Assembly (NCBI GenBank): GCA_019752015.1
Contig: JAIEMQ010000035.1
Location: 1-64,000, forward strand
From: Cyanobacteriota bacterium
GTDB taxonomy: Bacteria; Acidobacteriota; Vicinamibacteria; Vicinamibacterales; UBA2999
Reading direction: 5' to 3'
Length of the DNA: 64,000 nt
Positions 18,825-31,494 of this stretch are shown one piece after another (positions within the stretch are counted from its first letter, which is position 1; the number at the start of each line of letters is the position of its first letter). Made by a program: the position numbers and the translations under genes. The notes beneath the pieces were generated by a model. The model did no database searches and was not told where the DNA came from. It saw nothing but the letters and a program-made list of their open reading frames with translations.

Positions 18825-21325
18825 TCAGTGCCTCCGGCAGGTTCAGGTTCCTCGTCTCCGTTCGCCGCTTCGACGAGCGCCACCGAGACGATCTTGTCTT
18901 CGCCTTCGAGCTCCATCAGCCTCACGCCCTGCGTGGCGCGGCCGATGGTGCGGATCTCGTTCGCCGGCGTGCGCAGAATCTTGCCCCACTCCGTCATCAC
19001 CAGCAACTCTTCGTTGGCGTGAATCTGCGCAATCGCCACCACGCGGCCGTTCTTGTCCGTGACCTCGACGTTCTTCACGCCCAGGCCGCCGCGGCCCGTG
19101 ACGCGATACTCGTCGATCAGCGTGTTCTTGGCGTAGCCCTTCTCGGTCACCGTCAGGAGCGTTCCGCCCGGCTTGGCGACCTGCATCGCGACGACCTCGT
19201 CGCCCTCGCGCAGCTGGATGCCGCGGACGCCGTATGCCGTTCGGCCCATCGGCCGGACGTCGGCTTCGATAAAGCGGATCGCCTTGCCGTCTCTCGTCCC
19301 GATGAAGACCTCGCTGGCGCCGTCCGAGAGCTGCACGTCGATGACCTCGTCGCCCTCTTCGATGCCCATCGCGATGATGCCGCCGGCGCGCGGGTTCGCA
19401 AACGCCGAGAGCTCGGTCTTCTTGATCGTGCCCTTGCGCGTGCCCATCACGATGAAGCGCGTGTCGTCGAATTCCTGGACGGCGATCATCGCGGCGAGCT
19501 TCTCGCCGGATTCCATCTGCACGAGATTCGCGATCGACTTGCCCTTGCCGTCGGCGCCGACATCCGGGATCTCGTGGACCTTCAGCCAATAGGCGCGGCC
19601 GCGATCCGAGAAGATCATCATGTAGGAGTGCGTCGAGGCCACGAACAGGTGGTTGACGATGTCCTCTTCGCGCGTGCGCATGCCGATGCGGCCCTTGCCG
19701 CCGCGGTTCTGCGTGCGATACGTCGTGATCGGCGTGCGCTTGATGTAGCCGGTGTCGGTGACCGTCACCGCAACGTCTTCGTCGGTGATCAGGTCCTCGA
19801 TGCTGAAGTCGCCCTCTTCATCGACCAGCTGCGTGCGCCGCGGATCGGCAAACTTGTCGCGAACGCCTTTCAGCTCGTCGACGATGATCTGCAGCAACAG
19901 ACGCTGGCTGGCGAGAATGCCTTTCAGCTTTGTGATGATCGCGTTGAGCTCCGCGAGCTCGTCGAGAATTTTCTGCCGCTCCAGGCCGGTCAGGCGCTGC
20001 AGCTGCATGTCGAGGATTGCTTGTGCCTGGACGTCACTCAGCCCGAACTGCGTCGTCAGGCCGCCCTTGGCTTCCGGCGGCGTCTTCGACCCGCGAATCA
20101 GCTTGATGACGGCATCGAGATTGTCGAGCGCGATGCGCAGGCCTTCGAGGATGTGCGCGCGGGCTTCGGCCTTCCGCAGCTCGAACTCGATGCGACGACG
20201 GACGACCTCGCGCCGGAAGTCGACGAAGTTCTCGACGACTTCGAGCAGGCTCAGCACCTTCGGCCGGCCGGCGACAATCGCCAGCGTGATGATGCCGAAC
20301 GACTGCTGCAGCTGGGTGTGCTTGTAGAGGTTGTTGAGGATGACTTCCGCCACCTCGCCGCGCTTCAGCTCGACGACGATGCGCATGCCGTCGCGATCGG
20401 ATTCATCGCGCAGATCGGAAATGCCCTCGATCGTTTTCTCGCGGACCAGCTCGGCGATGCGCTCGAGCAACCTCGCCTTGTTCACCTGGTAGGGAATCTC
20501 GGTGACGATGATCTGTTCCCGATCGCCCTTCTTGGTGGTTTCGACTTCGACCTTGGCGCGGACCTGGATCGAGCCGCGGCCGCTGACCGCGGCCTCGTGA
20601 ATCCCACGCCGCCCGACGATCAATCCGCCAGTGGGGAAGTCGGGGCCCGGAATCAGTCGAATCAGCTCTTTCAGTTTCGCTTCGCGCGAAAATTGCTGGG
20701 GTGGCTGATTATCAACACCCATCAGCGTGTGTTCGATGAACCAGATGACGCCGTCGCATACCTCACCGAGGTTGTGCGGTGGGATGTTCGTGGCCATGCC
20801 GACCGCGATGCCGGTCGATCCGTTCACCAGCAGGTTCGGGTACGGCGCCGGCAGGACCGTCGGCTCGGTCGTCGTCTCGTCGAAGTTCGGCTGATAGTCG
20901 ACCGTGTCCTTCTCGAGGTCGGCCATCAGGCTCTCGGCGATCGCCTCGAGCCGCGCTTCCGTGTATCGATACGCCGCCGGCGGGTCGCCGTCGACCGATC
21001 CGAAGTTGCCCTGGCCGTCGACCAGGGTCTGGCGCATGTTGAAGTCCTGCGCGAGGCGGACCAGCGTGTCGTAGGCGGGCGCGTCGCCGTGCGGATGGTA
21101 GTTGCCGATGACTTCGCCGACGATCTTCGCGCACTTGCGATACGCGCGATTCGACGCCAGGCCCATCTGCCGCATCGCGTAGAGCACACGCCGATGCGCG
21201 GGCTTCAAGCCGTCGCGGACATCAGGCAGCGCTCGACCAATGATTACGCTCATCGCGTAATCGAGGTACGAGCGCTTCATCTCGTCTTCGATATTTACGG
21301 GTGTTCGATTGACGTTGACGTCCAT
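18821..21325 (-). CDS. gyrA: DNA gyrase subunit A
   Basis: An 834-residue subunit of the essential type II topoisomerase. The N-terminus has the winged-helix and tower, with the DNA-cleaving Tyr in [12 protein letters not shown]. The C-terminal beta-pinwheel starts after about residue 520 and carries the gyrase-specific [10 protein letters not shown] box needed for negative supercoiling, which separates it from ParC. It lies downstream of gyrB on the same strand with a 31-bp gap containing AGATCA-type short repeats. Confidence 0.95.
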   Translation of the reverse strand: MDVNVNRTPVNIEDEMKRSYLDYAMSVIIGRALPDVRDGLKPAHRRVLYAMRQMGLASNRAYRKCAKIVGEVIGNYHPHGDAPAYDTLVRLAQDFNMRQTLVDGQGNFGSVDGDPPAAYRYTEARLEAIAESLMADLEKDTVDYQPNFDETTTEPTVLPAPYPNLLVNGSTGIAVGMATNIPPHNLGEVCDGVIWFIEHTLMGVDNQPPQQFSREAKLKELIRLIPGPDFPTGGLIVGRRGIHEAAVSGRGSIQVRAKVEVETTKKGDREQIIVTEIPYQVNKARLLERIAELVREKTIEGISDLRDESDRDGMRIVVELKRGEVAEVILNNLYKHTQLQQSFGIITLAIVAGRPKVLSLLEVVENFVDFRREVVRRRIEFELRKAEARAHILEGLRIALDNLDAVIKLIRGSKTPPEAKGGLTTQFGLSDVQAQAILDMQLQRLTGLERQKILDELAELNAIITKLKGILASQRLLLQIIVDELKGVRDKFADPRRTQLVDEEGDFSIEDLITDEDVAVTVTDTGYIKRTPITTYRTQNRGGKGRIGMRTREEDIVNHLFVASTHSYMMIFSDRGRAYWLKVHEIPDVGADGKGKSIANLVQMESGEKLAAMIAVQEFDDTRFIVMGTRKGTIKKTELSAFANPRAGGIIAMGIEEGDEVIDVQLSDGASEVFIGTRDGKAIRFIEADVRPMGRTAYGVRGIQLREGDEVVAMQVAKPGGTLLTVTEKGYAKNTLIDEYRVTGRGGLGVKNVEVTDKNGRVVAIAQIHANEELLVMTEWGKILRTPANEIRTIGRATQGVRLMELEGEDKIVSVALVEAANGDEEPEPAGGTE

Positions 21326-21356
21326 CAGATCAAAAGGTCACAAGATCAACAGATCA

Positions 21357-23966
<2,610 letters not shown>

Positions 23967-23989
23967 CTAATCTGTGTCTAATCTGTGGC

Positions 23990-25099
23990 TCAAACCCGCA
24001 TCGGCATGATGACGTAGGTGTAGTCGTAGCCATCCGCGCTCACCGGCTTCATCACGGCCTGGCTGACTTCATCCTTCAACTCGAGCACCACGACTTCCGA
24101 TTCGACAACGTTCAGGAAATCGAGGACATACTGCGCGTTGAAGCAGATCGTGAGCGACGGGCCGTTGTAATCCGTGGGGATCGGCTCGTGCGCCTCTCCG
24201 AACTCGGGGCTGCTCGACGTGACTTCGACCTTGCCCTTCTCGAGGATCATCTTCACCGCGCGCGAGCGCTCGTTCGACAGAATCGCGACGCGGCGCACCG
24301 CCTGCGTCAGGCGATCGCGCTCGAACTCGACGCTCTTGTCGTTGCCCTTCGGAATCACGCGATCGTAAGCAGGGAACTGTCCGTCGATCATTCGCGAGAT
24401 CAAGAGCCGCGGACCAATCTCGAAGAACAGGTGATTCTCGCCGCGCTCGTACTTCACGTCGGTATCGCTCTCGGCGAGCAGTCGCGACAACTCGGAGAGC
24501 GTTTTCCTCGGCAGGATCGCCTTGATGTCGTCGCCCTTCTGGCCGTCGTGCTTGACGTTCACGAGGGCGAGACGATGACCGTCGGTCGCGACGAGCGTCA
24601 TGTCGTCCGGCTTCAGCACGAACTGCGCGCCGTTCAAGTAGAAGCGCGTGTCTTCGCCGGTAATCGCAAACTGCGTCTTCGTCACCATCTGCAGCAGCGA
24701 CTTGCCGTTGATGGTCGCCTTCACGCCGCCGCCGGCTTCGGGCAGGCTTGGAAAATCTTCACGCGGCAGCGTCGGCATCTTCGAGCTGAACTGGCCGCCC
24801 GACACCTTCACGGTGGTGCCGCCCTTGTCGGTCGCGATGTTCACGTCGCCGTCAGGCAGCGCGCGCACGACCTCGTAGAGCTTTTTCGCCGGCAGCGTGA
24901 CCGAGCCAGGCTTGCTCACGGCGGCTTCACAGCGGCTGCGTAATGCGACCTCGAGGTCGGTCGCCAGCAGCGTTACCTCGTTGCCCGTTCCCTCCAGCAG
25001 CACGTTCGCCAGGATCGGAATGGTGTTCTTGCGCTCCACGATCTGCTGGAAAAATTGCAGTTCCCGCACAAGATCGGCTTTCCTGGCGACCAGTTCCAT
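23990..25099 (-). CDS. dnaN: DNA polymerase III beta subunit (sliding clamp)
   Basis: A 369-residue clamp. The three repeated clamp domains run about 1-122, 123-250 and 251-369, with MELVARKADLVRELQFFQ at the start and the C-terminal YDYTYVIMPMRV end characteristic of DnaN. It forms the processivity ring and binds many repair and replication proteins. It follows dnaA with 227 bp between them on the minus strand and precedes gyrB by 38 bp. Confidence 0.95.
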   Translation of the reverse strand: MELVARKADLVRELQFFQQIVERKNTIPILANVLLEGTGNEVTLLATDLEVALRSRCEAAVSKPGSVTLPAKKLYEVVRALPDGDVNIATDKGGTTVKVSGGQFSSKMPTLPREDFPSLPEAGGGVKATINGKSLLQMVTKTQFAITGEDTRFYLNGAQFVLKPDDMTLVATDGHRLALVNVKHDGQKGDDIKAILPRKTLSELSRLLAESDTDVKYERGENHLFFEIGPRLLISRMIDGQFPAYDRVIPKGNDKSVEFERDRLTQAVRRVAILSNERSRAVKMILEKGKVEVTSSSPEFGEAHEPIPTDYNGPSLTICFNAQYVLDFLNVVESEVVVLELKDEVSQAVMKPVSADGYDYTYVIMPMRV

Positions 25100-25326
25100 A
25101 GCCCTGCTTTAACCTCTGAGAAATTGATAAAAGGCGAAGACATAAAAGTATACAGGAAATAGGTCCTGTTTACGAAATTTCCATCTGAAATAAATCCTTT
25201 ATTTTCAGACGGTTATCTTGTGAATTTTTCTGTGAATGGAATGTGGTTTGGCGAACCGTCCGAAAGGGGTCTTTCGCCCCATCAGCAGGGCCCACAATCG
25301 ATGCACAAACGGGCTGTGGAAAACCC
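25100..25326. other. AT-rich dnaA-dnaN spacer, candidate DNA-unwinding region
   Basis: This 227-bp spacer is clearly richer in A and T than the surroundings, especially 25115-25250, with AGTATACAGGAAATAGG, CTTTATTTTCAGACGG and TTATCTTGTGAATTTTTC. One match to the DnaA box consensus (minus strand TTTTCCACA; plus TGTGGAAAA) lies at 25315-25323. In organisms with a bipartite origin, the AT-rich element flanks dnaA, so this could be the unwinding part of oriC. That is inference from position and composition. Confidence 0.55.
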
Positions 25327-26697
25327 TTACTTGATGGATTCGAGGAGGTTTGCGACCTGTTTGTCGAAATCGCCGTTCTTTTTCCGCATCTCTTCGACTT
25401 TTTTGATCGAGTGAATGACCGTCGAATGATGTTTACCGCCGAAACTGCGGCCGATCTCCGGCAACGACGCATGCGTGAGCGACTTGCAGAGATACATCGC
25501 GACCTGGCGAGGCATTGCAACCGACTTCGAGTTGTTGCGCGACTTCAATTCGTGAAGTTTGAGGTGATAATAGTCGGCGACCGACTTCTGGATCTGTTCG
25601 ATCGTCACGGCCTTCTCGTCGTGATCGATCACGTTCTTCAGCACATCCTGCGCGAGTTCGATCGTCAACGGCCGCGTCGTCAGCGATGAATAGGCGATCA
25701 ACCTGATCAGCGATCCTTCGAGCTCACGCACGTTCGATTTGATGCGGCTCGCCATGAACATCGCCACGTCATTCGCGAGCGGCACGCCTTCCTCTTCCGC
25801 TTTCCTCTTGAGAATCGCCGCCTTCGTCTCGACGTCCGGCACCTGGATGTCGGCAATCAATCCCCACTCGAATCGCGAGCGCAACCGCTCCTCCAGAGCG
25901 GGAATCTCATGGGGAGGACGGTCGCTGCTGATCACGATTTGCTTCTGCGCATCGTGCAGCGCGTTGAAGGTGTGGAAGAACTCGTTCTGCGTGCCTTCCT
26001 TGCCGGAGACGAATTGAATGTCGTCGACGAGCAGCACGTCGACGCTGCGATAGCGTGAGCGGAAATCGAGAATGCGATCGAAACGCACAGCGTTGATCAT
26101 CTCGTTCATGAATCGTTCGGACGAGATGTAGGTCAACACCAGCCCGGGATGATGCTGCACGACGTAATGACCGATCGCGTGCATCAAGTGCGTCTTGCCA
26201 AGTCCGACGCCGCCGTGAATGAACAGCGGGTTGTACGACCGCGACGGCGTTTCCGCGACCGCGCGGCACGCGGCGTGCGCGAACTGATTCGACGGGCCGA
26301 CGATGAAAGTGTCGAAGGTGTAGCGCGGAATGAGGCCGCCGGGCCGCTGCTGGTCCGCGTTTCCGTGGTGGGTGGGCGCCCGGTCCTCCGCAAACTCCGT
26401 GCGCCGTGCGATGACGCTCGGCACGGGGGTTTCGACGGGTTCGGCCGGCGAGGAGCCATCCGGAACGAAGGTCAGCCGCGCGCCGGCCCGCCCGACCTCC
26501 TTGAGGGCTTCGGCGAGGACGACCGAGTAGTGCTTGGGCAGCCATTCGACGAATAGCGGGTTCGGGACCCGGATGGAGAGGCGATTTCCCCCGTCCGCCA
26601 GGAGGCTGGTGGGCTTGAACCAGGTCGAAAAGCTGTGCTTTCCCACCTGGTCTTCAATGCGGCTGAGGACCTCGTCCCACACGGTTAAGCTTGACAT
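25327..26697 (-). CDS. dnaA: Chromosomal replication initiator DnaA
   Basis: A 456-residue initiator. Domain I is seen at the N-terminus (SSLTVWDEVLSRI), followed by a low-complexity linker at about 90-125. The AAA+ domain has Walker A GGVGLGKTHLMHAIG and Walker B VDDIQF. The C-terminal domain IV contains the signature EIGRSFGGKHHSTVIHS that reads DnaA boxes. The ATG start at 26697 follows a TAGGG-like sequence. The presumed regulatory region upstream contains DnaA-box-like sites, so autoregulation is likely. Confidence 0.95.
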   Translation of the reverse strand: MSSLTVWDEVLSRIEDQVGKHSFSTWFKPTSLLADGGNRLSIRVPNPLFVEWLPKHYSVVLAEALKEVGRAGARLTFVPDGSSPAEPVETPVPSVIARRTEFAEDRAPTHHGNADQQRPGGLIPRYTFDTFIVGPSNQFAHAACRAVAETPSRSYNPLFIHGGVGLGKTHLMHAIGHYVVQHHPGLVLTYISSERFMNEMINAVRFDRILDFRSRYRSVDVLLVDDIQFVSGKEGTQNEFFHTFNALHDAQKQIVISSDRPPHEIPALEERLRSRFEWGLIADIQVPDVETKAAILKRKAEEEGVPLANDVAMFMASRIKSNVRELEGSLIRLIAYSSLTTRPLTIELAQDVLKNVIDHDEKAVTIEQIQKSVADYYHLKLHELKSRNNSKSVAMPRQVAMYLCKSLTHASLPEIGRSFGGKHHSTVIHSIKKVEEMRKKNGDFDKQVANLLESIK

Positions 26698-26746
26698 CCC
26701 TATAACTGCTTGATGGCTAACAACTTACTGCTGCGGATTCTCGGGC

Positions 26747-26778
26747 TTTTCCACAGTCTTTTCCACAGGTGTGGAAAT
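26747..26778. other. DnaA-box cluster upstream of dnaA, candidate oriC element
   Basis: Two consecutive TTTTCCACA boxes (26747-26755 and 26759-26767, both matching TTWTNCACA) are followed by a reverse site, TGTGGAAAT (26770-26778), with one mismatch. They lie in the 263-bp gap between divergent dnaA and rpmH, the commonest oriC position in bacteria. Together with the AT-rich spacer at 25100-25326 they suggest a bipartite origin around dnaA. Confidence 0.65.
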
Positions 26779-26931
26779 CTTCGATGACTCGACTGCGCCG
26801 AGCTGTCATAGGGGGAACGCTCACTTTAGCACGCACCCCGAGGCCTGCTATTGCCCTAATCACGCACCCGCCTACGCGGCAGAGCCGCTACGGCGGGTCT
26901 CGCCGTAGCTCGTTTCACAAGCGAAGGCGGA

Positions 26932-26937
26932 TATAAT
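26932..26937 (+). promoter_or_regulatory. Candidate -10 element of rpmH operon promoter
   Basis: TATAAT at 26932-26937 is 23 bp upstream of the rpmH start codon. A convincing -35 is not visible (TTTCAC at about 26913 is too close). The strong -10 alone makes it a likely ribosomal-protein promoter. Confidence 0.4.
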
Positions 26938-26960
26938 CAAACGTTCGACCGAGGAGAAAA

Positions 26961-27125
26961 ATGGCCAGATCCAAGAAGGGCAAGCGAACGTTTCAACCGA
27001 ATACCAGCCGCCGGGCCAAGCGTCACGGCTTCCTGGTCCGCATGGCGACCAAGGACGGCCGGCAGGTGTTGAAGCGGCGCCGCGCCAAGGGGCGGAAGCG
27101 CCTGACGGTTTCCGACGAGAAGTAA
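26961..27125 (+). CDS. rpmH: 50S ribosomal protein L34
   Basis: A 54-residue basic protein. The reading frame [14 protein letters not shown], then [12 protein letters not shown] and [14 protein letters not shown]-type ending is the L34 pattern. The 50S subunit uses it near the peptide exit. ATG at 26961 has a GAGGAG ribosome-binding site 4 bp upstream. It heads the rpmH-rnpA-yidD-yidC-khpB cluster that runs divergently from dnaA. Confidence 0.95.
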   Translation: MARSKKGKRTFQPNTSRRAKRHGFLVRMATKDGRQVLKRRRAKGRKRLTVSDEK

Positions 27126-27164
27126 TCAGGGTCCTGGGACCTCGGTCCTGGGACTTGGGCACAT

Positions 27165-27539
27165 ATGAGCGCAAGCCCCAAGCCCCACGCCCCAAGTCCA
27201 CATCGTTTCCTCGCCCGCGAGCACGTGCGCAAGCGAGCGGAGTTCGAGCTGATTTACAAAACAGGTTTCAAACGGTCGGGCCGTCTCATGACCATGTTCA
27301 CGATGGAACGTGAGGGCGGACCGGCCCGTCTGGGAATAGCAGCCACGCGAAAAATGGGCGCTGCCGTCGAGAGAAACCGCGCCAAGCGTCTCGTCCGCGA
27401 ATTGTTTCGCCACCACAAGCCCGCCGCCGCGCTCGACGTCGTGGTCGTGCCGCGCCGCGAGATGCTGGATGCGTCGTACGATCGCATCGAGGCGGAGTTT
27501 CTGTCTCTACTCACCAAGCGCATGAAACCGAATGGCTAG
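27165..27539 (+). CDS. rnpA: Ribonuclease P protein component
   Basis: A 124-residue basic protein that assists the RNase P RNA in 5' tRNA processing. The central block GIAATRKMGAAVERNRAKRLVRELFRHH is the RNP signature. The extra N-terminus MSASPKPHAPSPHR is encoded by a CCCCAAG-type heptamer repeat; the core starts at about residue 15 (LAREHVRKRAEF), and a true start further in is possible. yidD overlaps it by 8 bp. Confidence 0.9.
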   Translation: MSASPKPHAPSPHRFLAREHVRKRAEFELIYKTGFKRSGRLMTMFTMEREGGPARLGIAATRKMGAAVERNRAKRLVRELFRHHKPAAALDVVVVPRREMLDASYDRIEAEFLSLLTKRMKPNG

Positions 27540-27774
27540 CCGCCTCGCGCTCGCGCTGATCCGTCTCTACAAGATTTCTTTCTCGCCGCTCTTTGCCGGC
27601 AGCTGCCGCTACACGCCTGGCTGCGCCGACTACATGAGCGAATCGATCGCGCGCTTCGGATTGTTCCGCGGCGGGTGGATCGGAACGAAGCGGTTGTGCC
27701 GCTGTCATCCGTTTGGTGGTCACGGCTACGACCCCGTCCCGAATCACAAGATCGCCAGCTCACAAATTCATTAA
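27532..27774 (+). CDS. yidD: Membrane protein insertion efficiency factor YidD
   Basis: An 80-residue membrane-associated protein. The family core ALIRLYKISFSPLFAGSCRYTPGCADYMSE with three conserved Cys is intact. It assists YidC-dependent insertion of membrane proteins, probably at the cytoplasmic face. The start codon overlaps rnpA by 8 bp, and yidC begins immediately after the stop. Confidence 0.95.
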   Translation: MASRLALALIRLYKISFSPLFAGSCRYTPGCADYMSESIARFGLFRGGWIGTKRLCRCHPFGGHGYDPVPNHKIASSQIH

Positions 27775-29478
27775 ATGGAACGCCGAGTCCTTTTAGCAAT
27801 CACGCTGTCATTCATGGTGCTGTTTTTATTCCAGCGCTTCGTCATGCCTCCGCCCGCGCCGGTACCGAGTCAACCGGCAGCGACACCGAATCAATCCGCC
27901 TCCGCGCCGGCCGCATCTCAACCCGGCGCTTCGGCGAGCCAGGCTCCCTCACAGCAAACACAAGCTCCTGCGACGCCGGCCGTTGCGGCAACTGTTACTG
28001 AATCGGCCGAGCGCCAGATCGTTGTCGAGACGACAAAGGTGAAGGCGATCTTCTCGAACCAGGGTGCAAAGCTCCTGCACTGGATCCTGAAGGAGTACCG
28101 CAGCGACGCCGGGCAGCCGCTCGATCTCGTGCCTGGCGGCGCGGGGCCGGATGCGATCAAGCCGTTCTCGCTGTCGCTTGATGATGAGGCGATCAGCAGG
28201 CGCGTGAACGACGCGGTGTATCGCGTGACGGTCAACGGCGCACCGGCGGGGGGAACGATCGACGCCACTGCATCGCCGCAGACGATCGTCTTCGAGGCGG
28301 CGTCCGCCGACGGCCTGACGATCAAGAAGACCTTCGCGGTTGAGCCCACGAGCTACATCATCTCGTTCGGCGCCGACGTGCGGATGGGCGGCCAGCGGCT
28401 CAATCCCGTCATCAACTGGGGCCCCGGCCTCGGCGACGACATCGCGCGCGCGAAGCCGGCCTCGTTCTTCTCACCGAGCTACAACACGCCGGCGCAGCCG
28501 ATTACTCACAAGGACGGATCGGTCGAGCGGATCGCCGCCACGGCATCAGGCGCGCAGGAAGGCGCGCTGCGTTACGCCGGCATCGACGATCACTACTTCG
28601 TCGCGATGCTGCTGAACGAGCAGAACACGCAGCCGGTGCGCTTCGCCTACGAGCCCGTGCTGGTGCCGCAGCCGGACGATCCGAACATCACCGGCCGCTT
28701 CATCAAGTATTCGGTGCGCTTCCAGTCGCCGCAGGATCAGTCGCGGTTCTTCTTCGGTCCGAAGGAATTCGACACGCTGCGCGCGATCGATCCGGAAATG
28801 ACGCGCGTCATCAACTACGGAATCTTCGCGTGGCTGGCGGCGCCGCTGCTCGGCGCGCTCAAGTGGGTGCACGGCTTCATCGGCAACTGGGGCTGGGCGA
28901 TCATCGTCCTCACGCTGCTGATCAACATCGTGCTGTTCCCGCTGCGCCACAAGAGCGTGGTCTCGATGCGCAAGATGCAGGCGATCCAGCCGCAGATGAA
29001 AGCCATCCAGGATCGCTACGCGAAATACAAGATCACCGATCCCGAGCGGCAGAAGATGAACACCGAGGTGATGGAGCTGTACAAGCGCGAGGGCGTCAAC
29101 CCCGCCAGCGGCTGCGTGCCGATGCTGCTCACCTTCCCGTTCCTGTTTGCGTTCTACAACATGCTGTCGCAGTCGATTGAAGTCCGCGGCGCCGACTTCG
29201 CGGGCTGGATTCACAACCTGTCGGCACCGGATCCGTACTTCATCCTGCCGATCGTGATGGGCGTCGCGCAGTTCTGGCAGACCAAGATGACGCCGACCAC
29301 CGCCGACCCGGCGCAGCAGCGCATCATGATGTTCATGCCAATCATGTTCACGGTGATGTCGTTGTCGTTCCCGAGCGGCCTCGTGATCTACTGGCTGGTG
29401 AGCACGCTGTTCACGATCGGCCAGCAGTTCCTGACCAACTATCTGATTGGCGCCGCGCCGCGCCCTGCTGTTAAATAG
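27775..29478 (+). CDS. yidC: Membrane protein insertase YidC
   Basis: A 567-residue inner-membrane insertase. An N-terminal transmembrane segment (about 3-22) is followed by a low-complexity Ala/Pro/Gln stretch and the large periplasmic beta-domain typical of Gram-negative YidC. The C-terminal five-helix insertase core starts around residue 355 and contains SVVSMRKMQAIQPQMKAIQ and a terminal segment of FPSGLVIYWLVS type. The stretch at 27928-27950 (SQPGASASQAPSQ) matches a GGCTTCGGCGAGCCAGGCT-like repeat seen in other genes. The periplasmic domain points to an outer-membrane organism. Confidence 0.95.
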   Translation: MERRVLLAITLSFMVLFLFQRFVMPPPAPVPSQPAATPNQSASAPAASQPGASASQAPSQQTQAPATPAVAATVTESAERQIVVETTKVKAIFSNQGAKLLHWILKEYRSDAGQPLDLVPGGAGPDAIKPFSLSLDDEAISRRVNDAVYRVTVNGAPAGGTIDATASPQTIVFEAASADGLTIKKTFAVEPTSYIISFGADVRMGGQRLNPVINWGPGLGDDIARAKPASFFSPSYNTPAQPITHKDGSVERIAATASGAQEGALRYAGIDDHYFVAMLLNEQNTQPVRFAYEPVLVPQPDDPNITGRFIKYSVRFQSPQDQSRFFFGPKEFDTLRAIDPEMTRVINYGIFAWLAAPLLGALKWVHGFIGNWGWAIIVLTLLINIVLFPLRHKSVVSMRKMQAIQPQMKAIQDRYAKYKITDPERQKMNTEVMELYKREGVNPASGCVPMLLTFPFLFAFYNMLSQSIEVRGADFAGWIHNLSAPDPYFILPIVMGVAQFWQTKMTPTTADPAQQRIMMFMPIMFTVMSLSFPSGLVIYWLVSTLFTIGQQFLTNYLIGAAPRPAVK

Positions 29479-29485
29479 ACAACCC

Positions 29486-29929
29486 ATGGCCACCGCAGAC
29501 ATCACAGAGTTCGTCCAGAAAGTCGTTGACGCGATGGACCTCGATCTCGAGGCCAGCGCCGAGGAAATGCCGGACGGCGTCCGCATCAACCTCACCGGCG
29601 AGGACGGCAACGTGCTGATTCGCCGGCAGGGCGAAGCGCTCGCCGCGCTCCAGCACATCGTCGCGGCGATTTACCGGCACGAAGCGTCCGAGGGCCGCCG
29701 CCTGGTCGTCGATTGCATGGGCTATCGCAAGGGCAAGGACGATGAGCTGCGGCAGATGGCGCTGTTCCTCGGCGGCAAGGCGAAGGACTCCGGCCTGGCG
29801 CAGGAGATCGGCCCGCTCAATCCGTACGAGCGCCGCATCGTGCACCTCGCCGTCGCCGAGCTCGAATCGGTGACGTCGGAAAGCATCGGCGACGCATTCG
29901 AAAAGACCGTCATTATCAGCGTCAAGTAA
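29486..29929 (+). CDS. khpB: KhpB/Jag RNA-binding protein (KH-R3H)
   Basis: A 147-residue protein. An N-terminal KH-type domain runs about 1-75 (NLTGEDGNVLIRRQGEALAALQHIV), then a C-terminal R3H domain with IGPLNPYERRIVHLAVAEL. KhpB binds small RNAs and mRNAs, and the yidC-khpB-mnmE order is common in bacteria. ATG at 29486, 7 bp after yidC, is preferred over an upstream overlap start. The short Jag N-domain is missing, so this is the minimal KH-R3H form. Confidence 0.85.
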   Translation: MATADITEFVQKVVDAMDLDLEASAEEMPDGVRINLTGEDGNVLIRRQGEALAALQHIVAAIYRHEASEGRRLVVDCMGYRKGKDDELRQMALFLGGKAKDSGLAQEIGPLNPYERRIVHLAVAELESVTSESIGDAFEKTVIISVK

Positions 29930-30010
29930 GTCGCGGGGGGCTGCATTACTTGCCGGGGGGCTGTATCCCCGGCAGAACTCCGCAATTCCGGCTGATGTCC
30001 GCCGCCCGGT

Positions 30011-31372
30011 ATGTTTTCAGTCAATGACACGATCGTTGCCATCGCAACACCGCCGGGTCGCGGCGGCCTTGGTGTGATCCGCATCAGCGGTGCTGACGCC
30101 GCGGCGATCGCGAACAAGCTGATCGCCCGCACCAAACCCCTCACCCCCCGCCACGCCACCTTCGCCAGGGGCGTCGTTGGTGCTTCGCACCAACCGCTAC
30201 CCGATCAGGTTGTTTTGACGTACTTCGTTTCACCGGCTTCGTACACCGGTGAGGACGTGGTTGAAATTTCTGCGCATGGCAGTCCCGTTGTCTTGAGCGG
30301 CATCCTTCGCGCGGCGGTTGCTGCCGGCGCGCGGCTGGCGGAGCCGGGCGAGTTCACACTGCGCGCGTTCCTCAACCAGAAGATCGATCTCGTCCAGGCG
30401 GAGGCGGTTGCCGATTTGATCGACGCCGTCACGCCACTGCAGGCGCGAGCGGCGTTCGATCAACTCGAGGGCACACTCACGACGACGATCACCGCGATCG
30501 AGAAGGATCTCTTCGACATTGCCGCGAAGCTCGAAGCGTCGCTGGATTTTCCCGACGAGGGTTATCACTTCGTTGCGCCGAAGGAGGCGGGCGAGGCGAT
30601 CGAGAAGCTGATCTCACGCATCGACACGTTGCTGGCGGATTCGAGGCGTGGACGCATGGTGCGTGAAGGCGCAGCCGTAGCGATCGTCGGGACGCCGAAC
30701 GTCGGCAAGTCGAGCCTGTTCAACGCGCTCCTCAACGCGAACCGCGCGATCGTGACGGCGGTTCCCGGAACGACGAGAGATCTGCTGACAGAGCGGGCCG
30801 ACATCGGCGGACTGTCGCTTTCGTTGATCGATACCGCCGGCCTGCGAGAGACCACGGACGTCGTCGAGAAGGAGGGCGTCGCGCGCGCGAAGGCCGCGGT
30901 TGCTGTGGCCGATGTCACGATCGTGCTGCTCGATCGATCGCGTCCGCTCTCGATGGACGATCGCGAACTGCTCGGCGTCACCACATCCAAACCGCGTGTT
31001 GTCGCGTGGAACAAGATCGATCTGCCGCCATCGCTGCCGCTCGAGCCGCTCGATCCGATTGAAGCCATCGCAATCTCCGCGACGACGGGAGCGGGTATCG
31101 ATCGATTGATTGCCGCGATCGGCGCCGCGCTTGGATCAGGCGAGTCACTTCGCGATCGTCCTCAAGTCACGAACGTTCGCCACACCGCGCTCCTCGATCG
31201 CGCCGGGGAGTCGCTGACGCGCGCGGCAACCGCGCTCGCGTCAGAAGTCTCAGAGGAATTTCCGCTGCTCGATCTCCAGGACGCCGGCGCCGCGCTGCAG
31301 GAAATCACCGGCCGCAAGACCACGGACGATTTGCTCCGGCACATCTTCGAGCGCTTCTGTATCGGCAAATAG
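30011..31372 (+). CDS. mnmE: tRNA modification GTPase MnmE
   Basis: A 453-residue GTPase that works with MnmG to install the carboxymethylaminomethyl group on U34 of tRNAs. The N-terminal formyl-THF-binding domain begins [22 protein letters not shown]. The G domain has [32 protein letters not shown] (G1-G2) and DTAG. The C-terminal ends with the conserved CIGK. mnmG, its partner, is 122 bp downstream. Confidence 0.95.
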   Translation: MFSVNDTIVAIATPPGRGGLGVIRISGADAAAIANKLIARTKPLTPRHATFARGVVGASHQPLPDQVVLTYFVSPASYTGEDVVEISAHGSPVVLSGILRAAVAAGARLAEPGEFTLRAFLNQKIDLVQAEAVADLIDAVTPLQARAAFDQLEGTLTTTITAIEKDLFDIAAKLEASLDFPDEGYHFVAPKEAGEAIEKLISRIDTLLADSRRGRMVREGAAVAIVGTPNVGKSSLFNALLNANRAIVTAVPGTTRDLLTERADIGGLSLSLIDTAGLRETTDVVEKEGVARAKAAVAVADVTIVLLDRSRPLSMDDRELLGVTTSKPRVVAWNKIDLPPSLPLEPLDPIEAIAISATTGAGIDRLIAAIGAALGSGESLRDRPQVTNVRHTALLDRAGESLTRAATALASEVSEEFPLLDLQDAGAALQEITGRKTTDDLLRHIFERFCIGK

Positions 31373-31379
31373 ATCTCGG

Positions 31380-31480
31380 ATTTGGATCGAGTGGATTTCG
31401 GATTTGTTTTGGGATCTTATCGATCTACGATCCAAAAATAGTTCGAAATCCGCTCGATCTTAAATCCGAAATAGTCATTG
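31380..31480. repeat. Inverted repeat between mnmE and mnmG
   Basis: A left arm near 31383-31408 (GGATTTGGATCGAGTGGATT) and a right arm at about 31445-31470 (AATCCGCTCGATCTTAAATCC) are imperfect reverse complements. This could be a fourth kind of small mobile palindrome or a terminator/attenuator inside the mnm operon. Confidence 0.5.
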
Positions 31481-31494
31481 ACAGATTCATTTTA

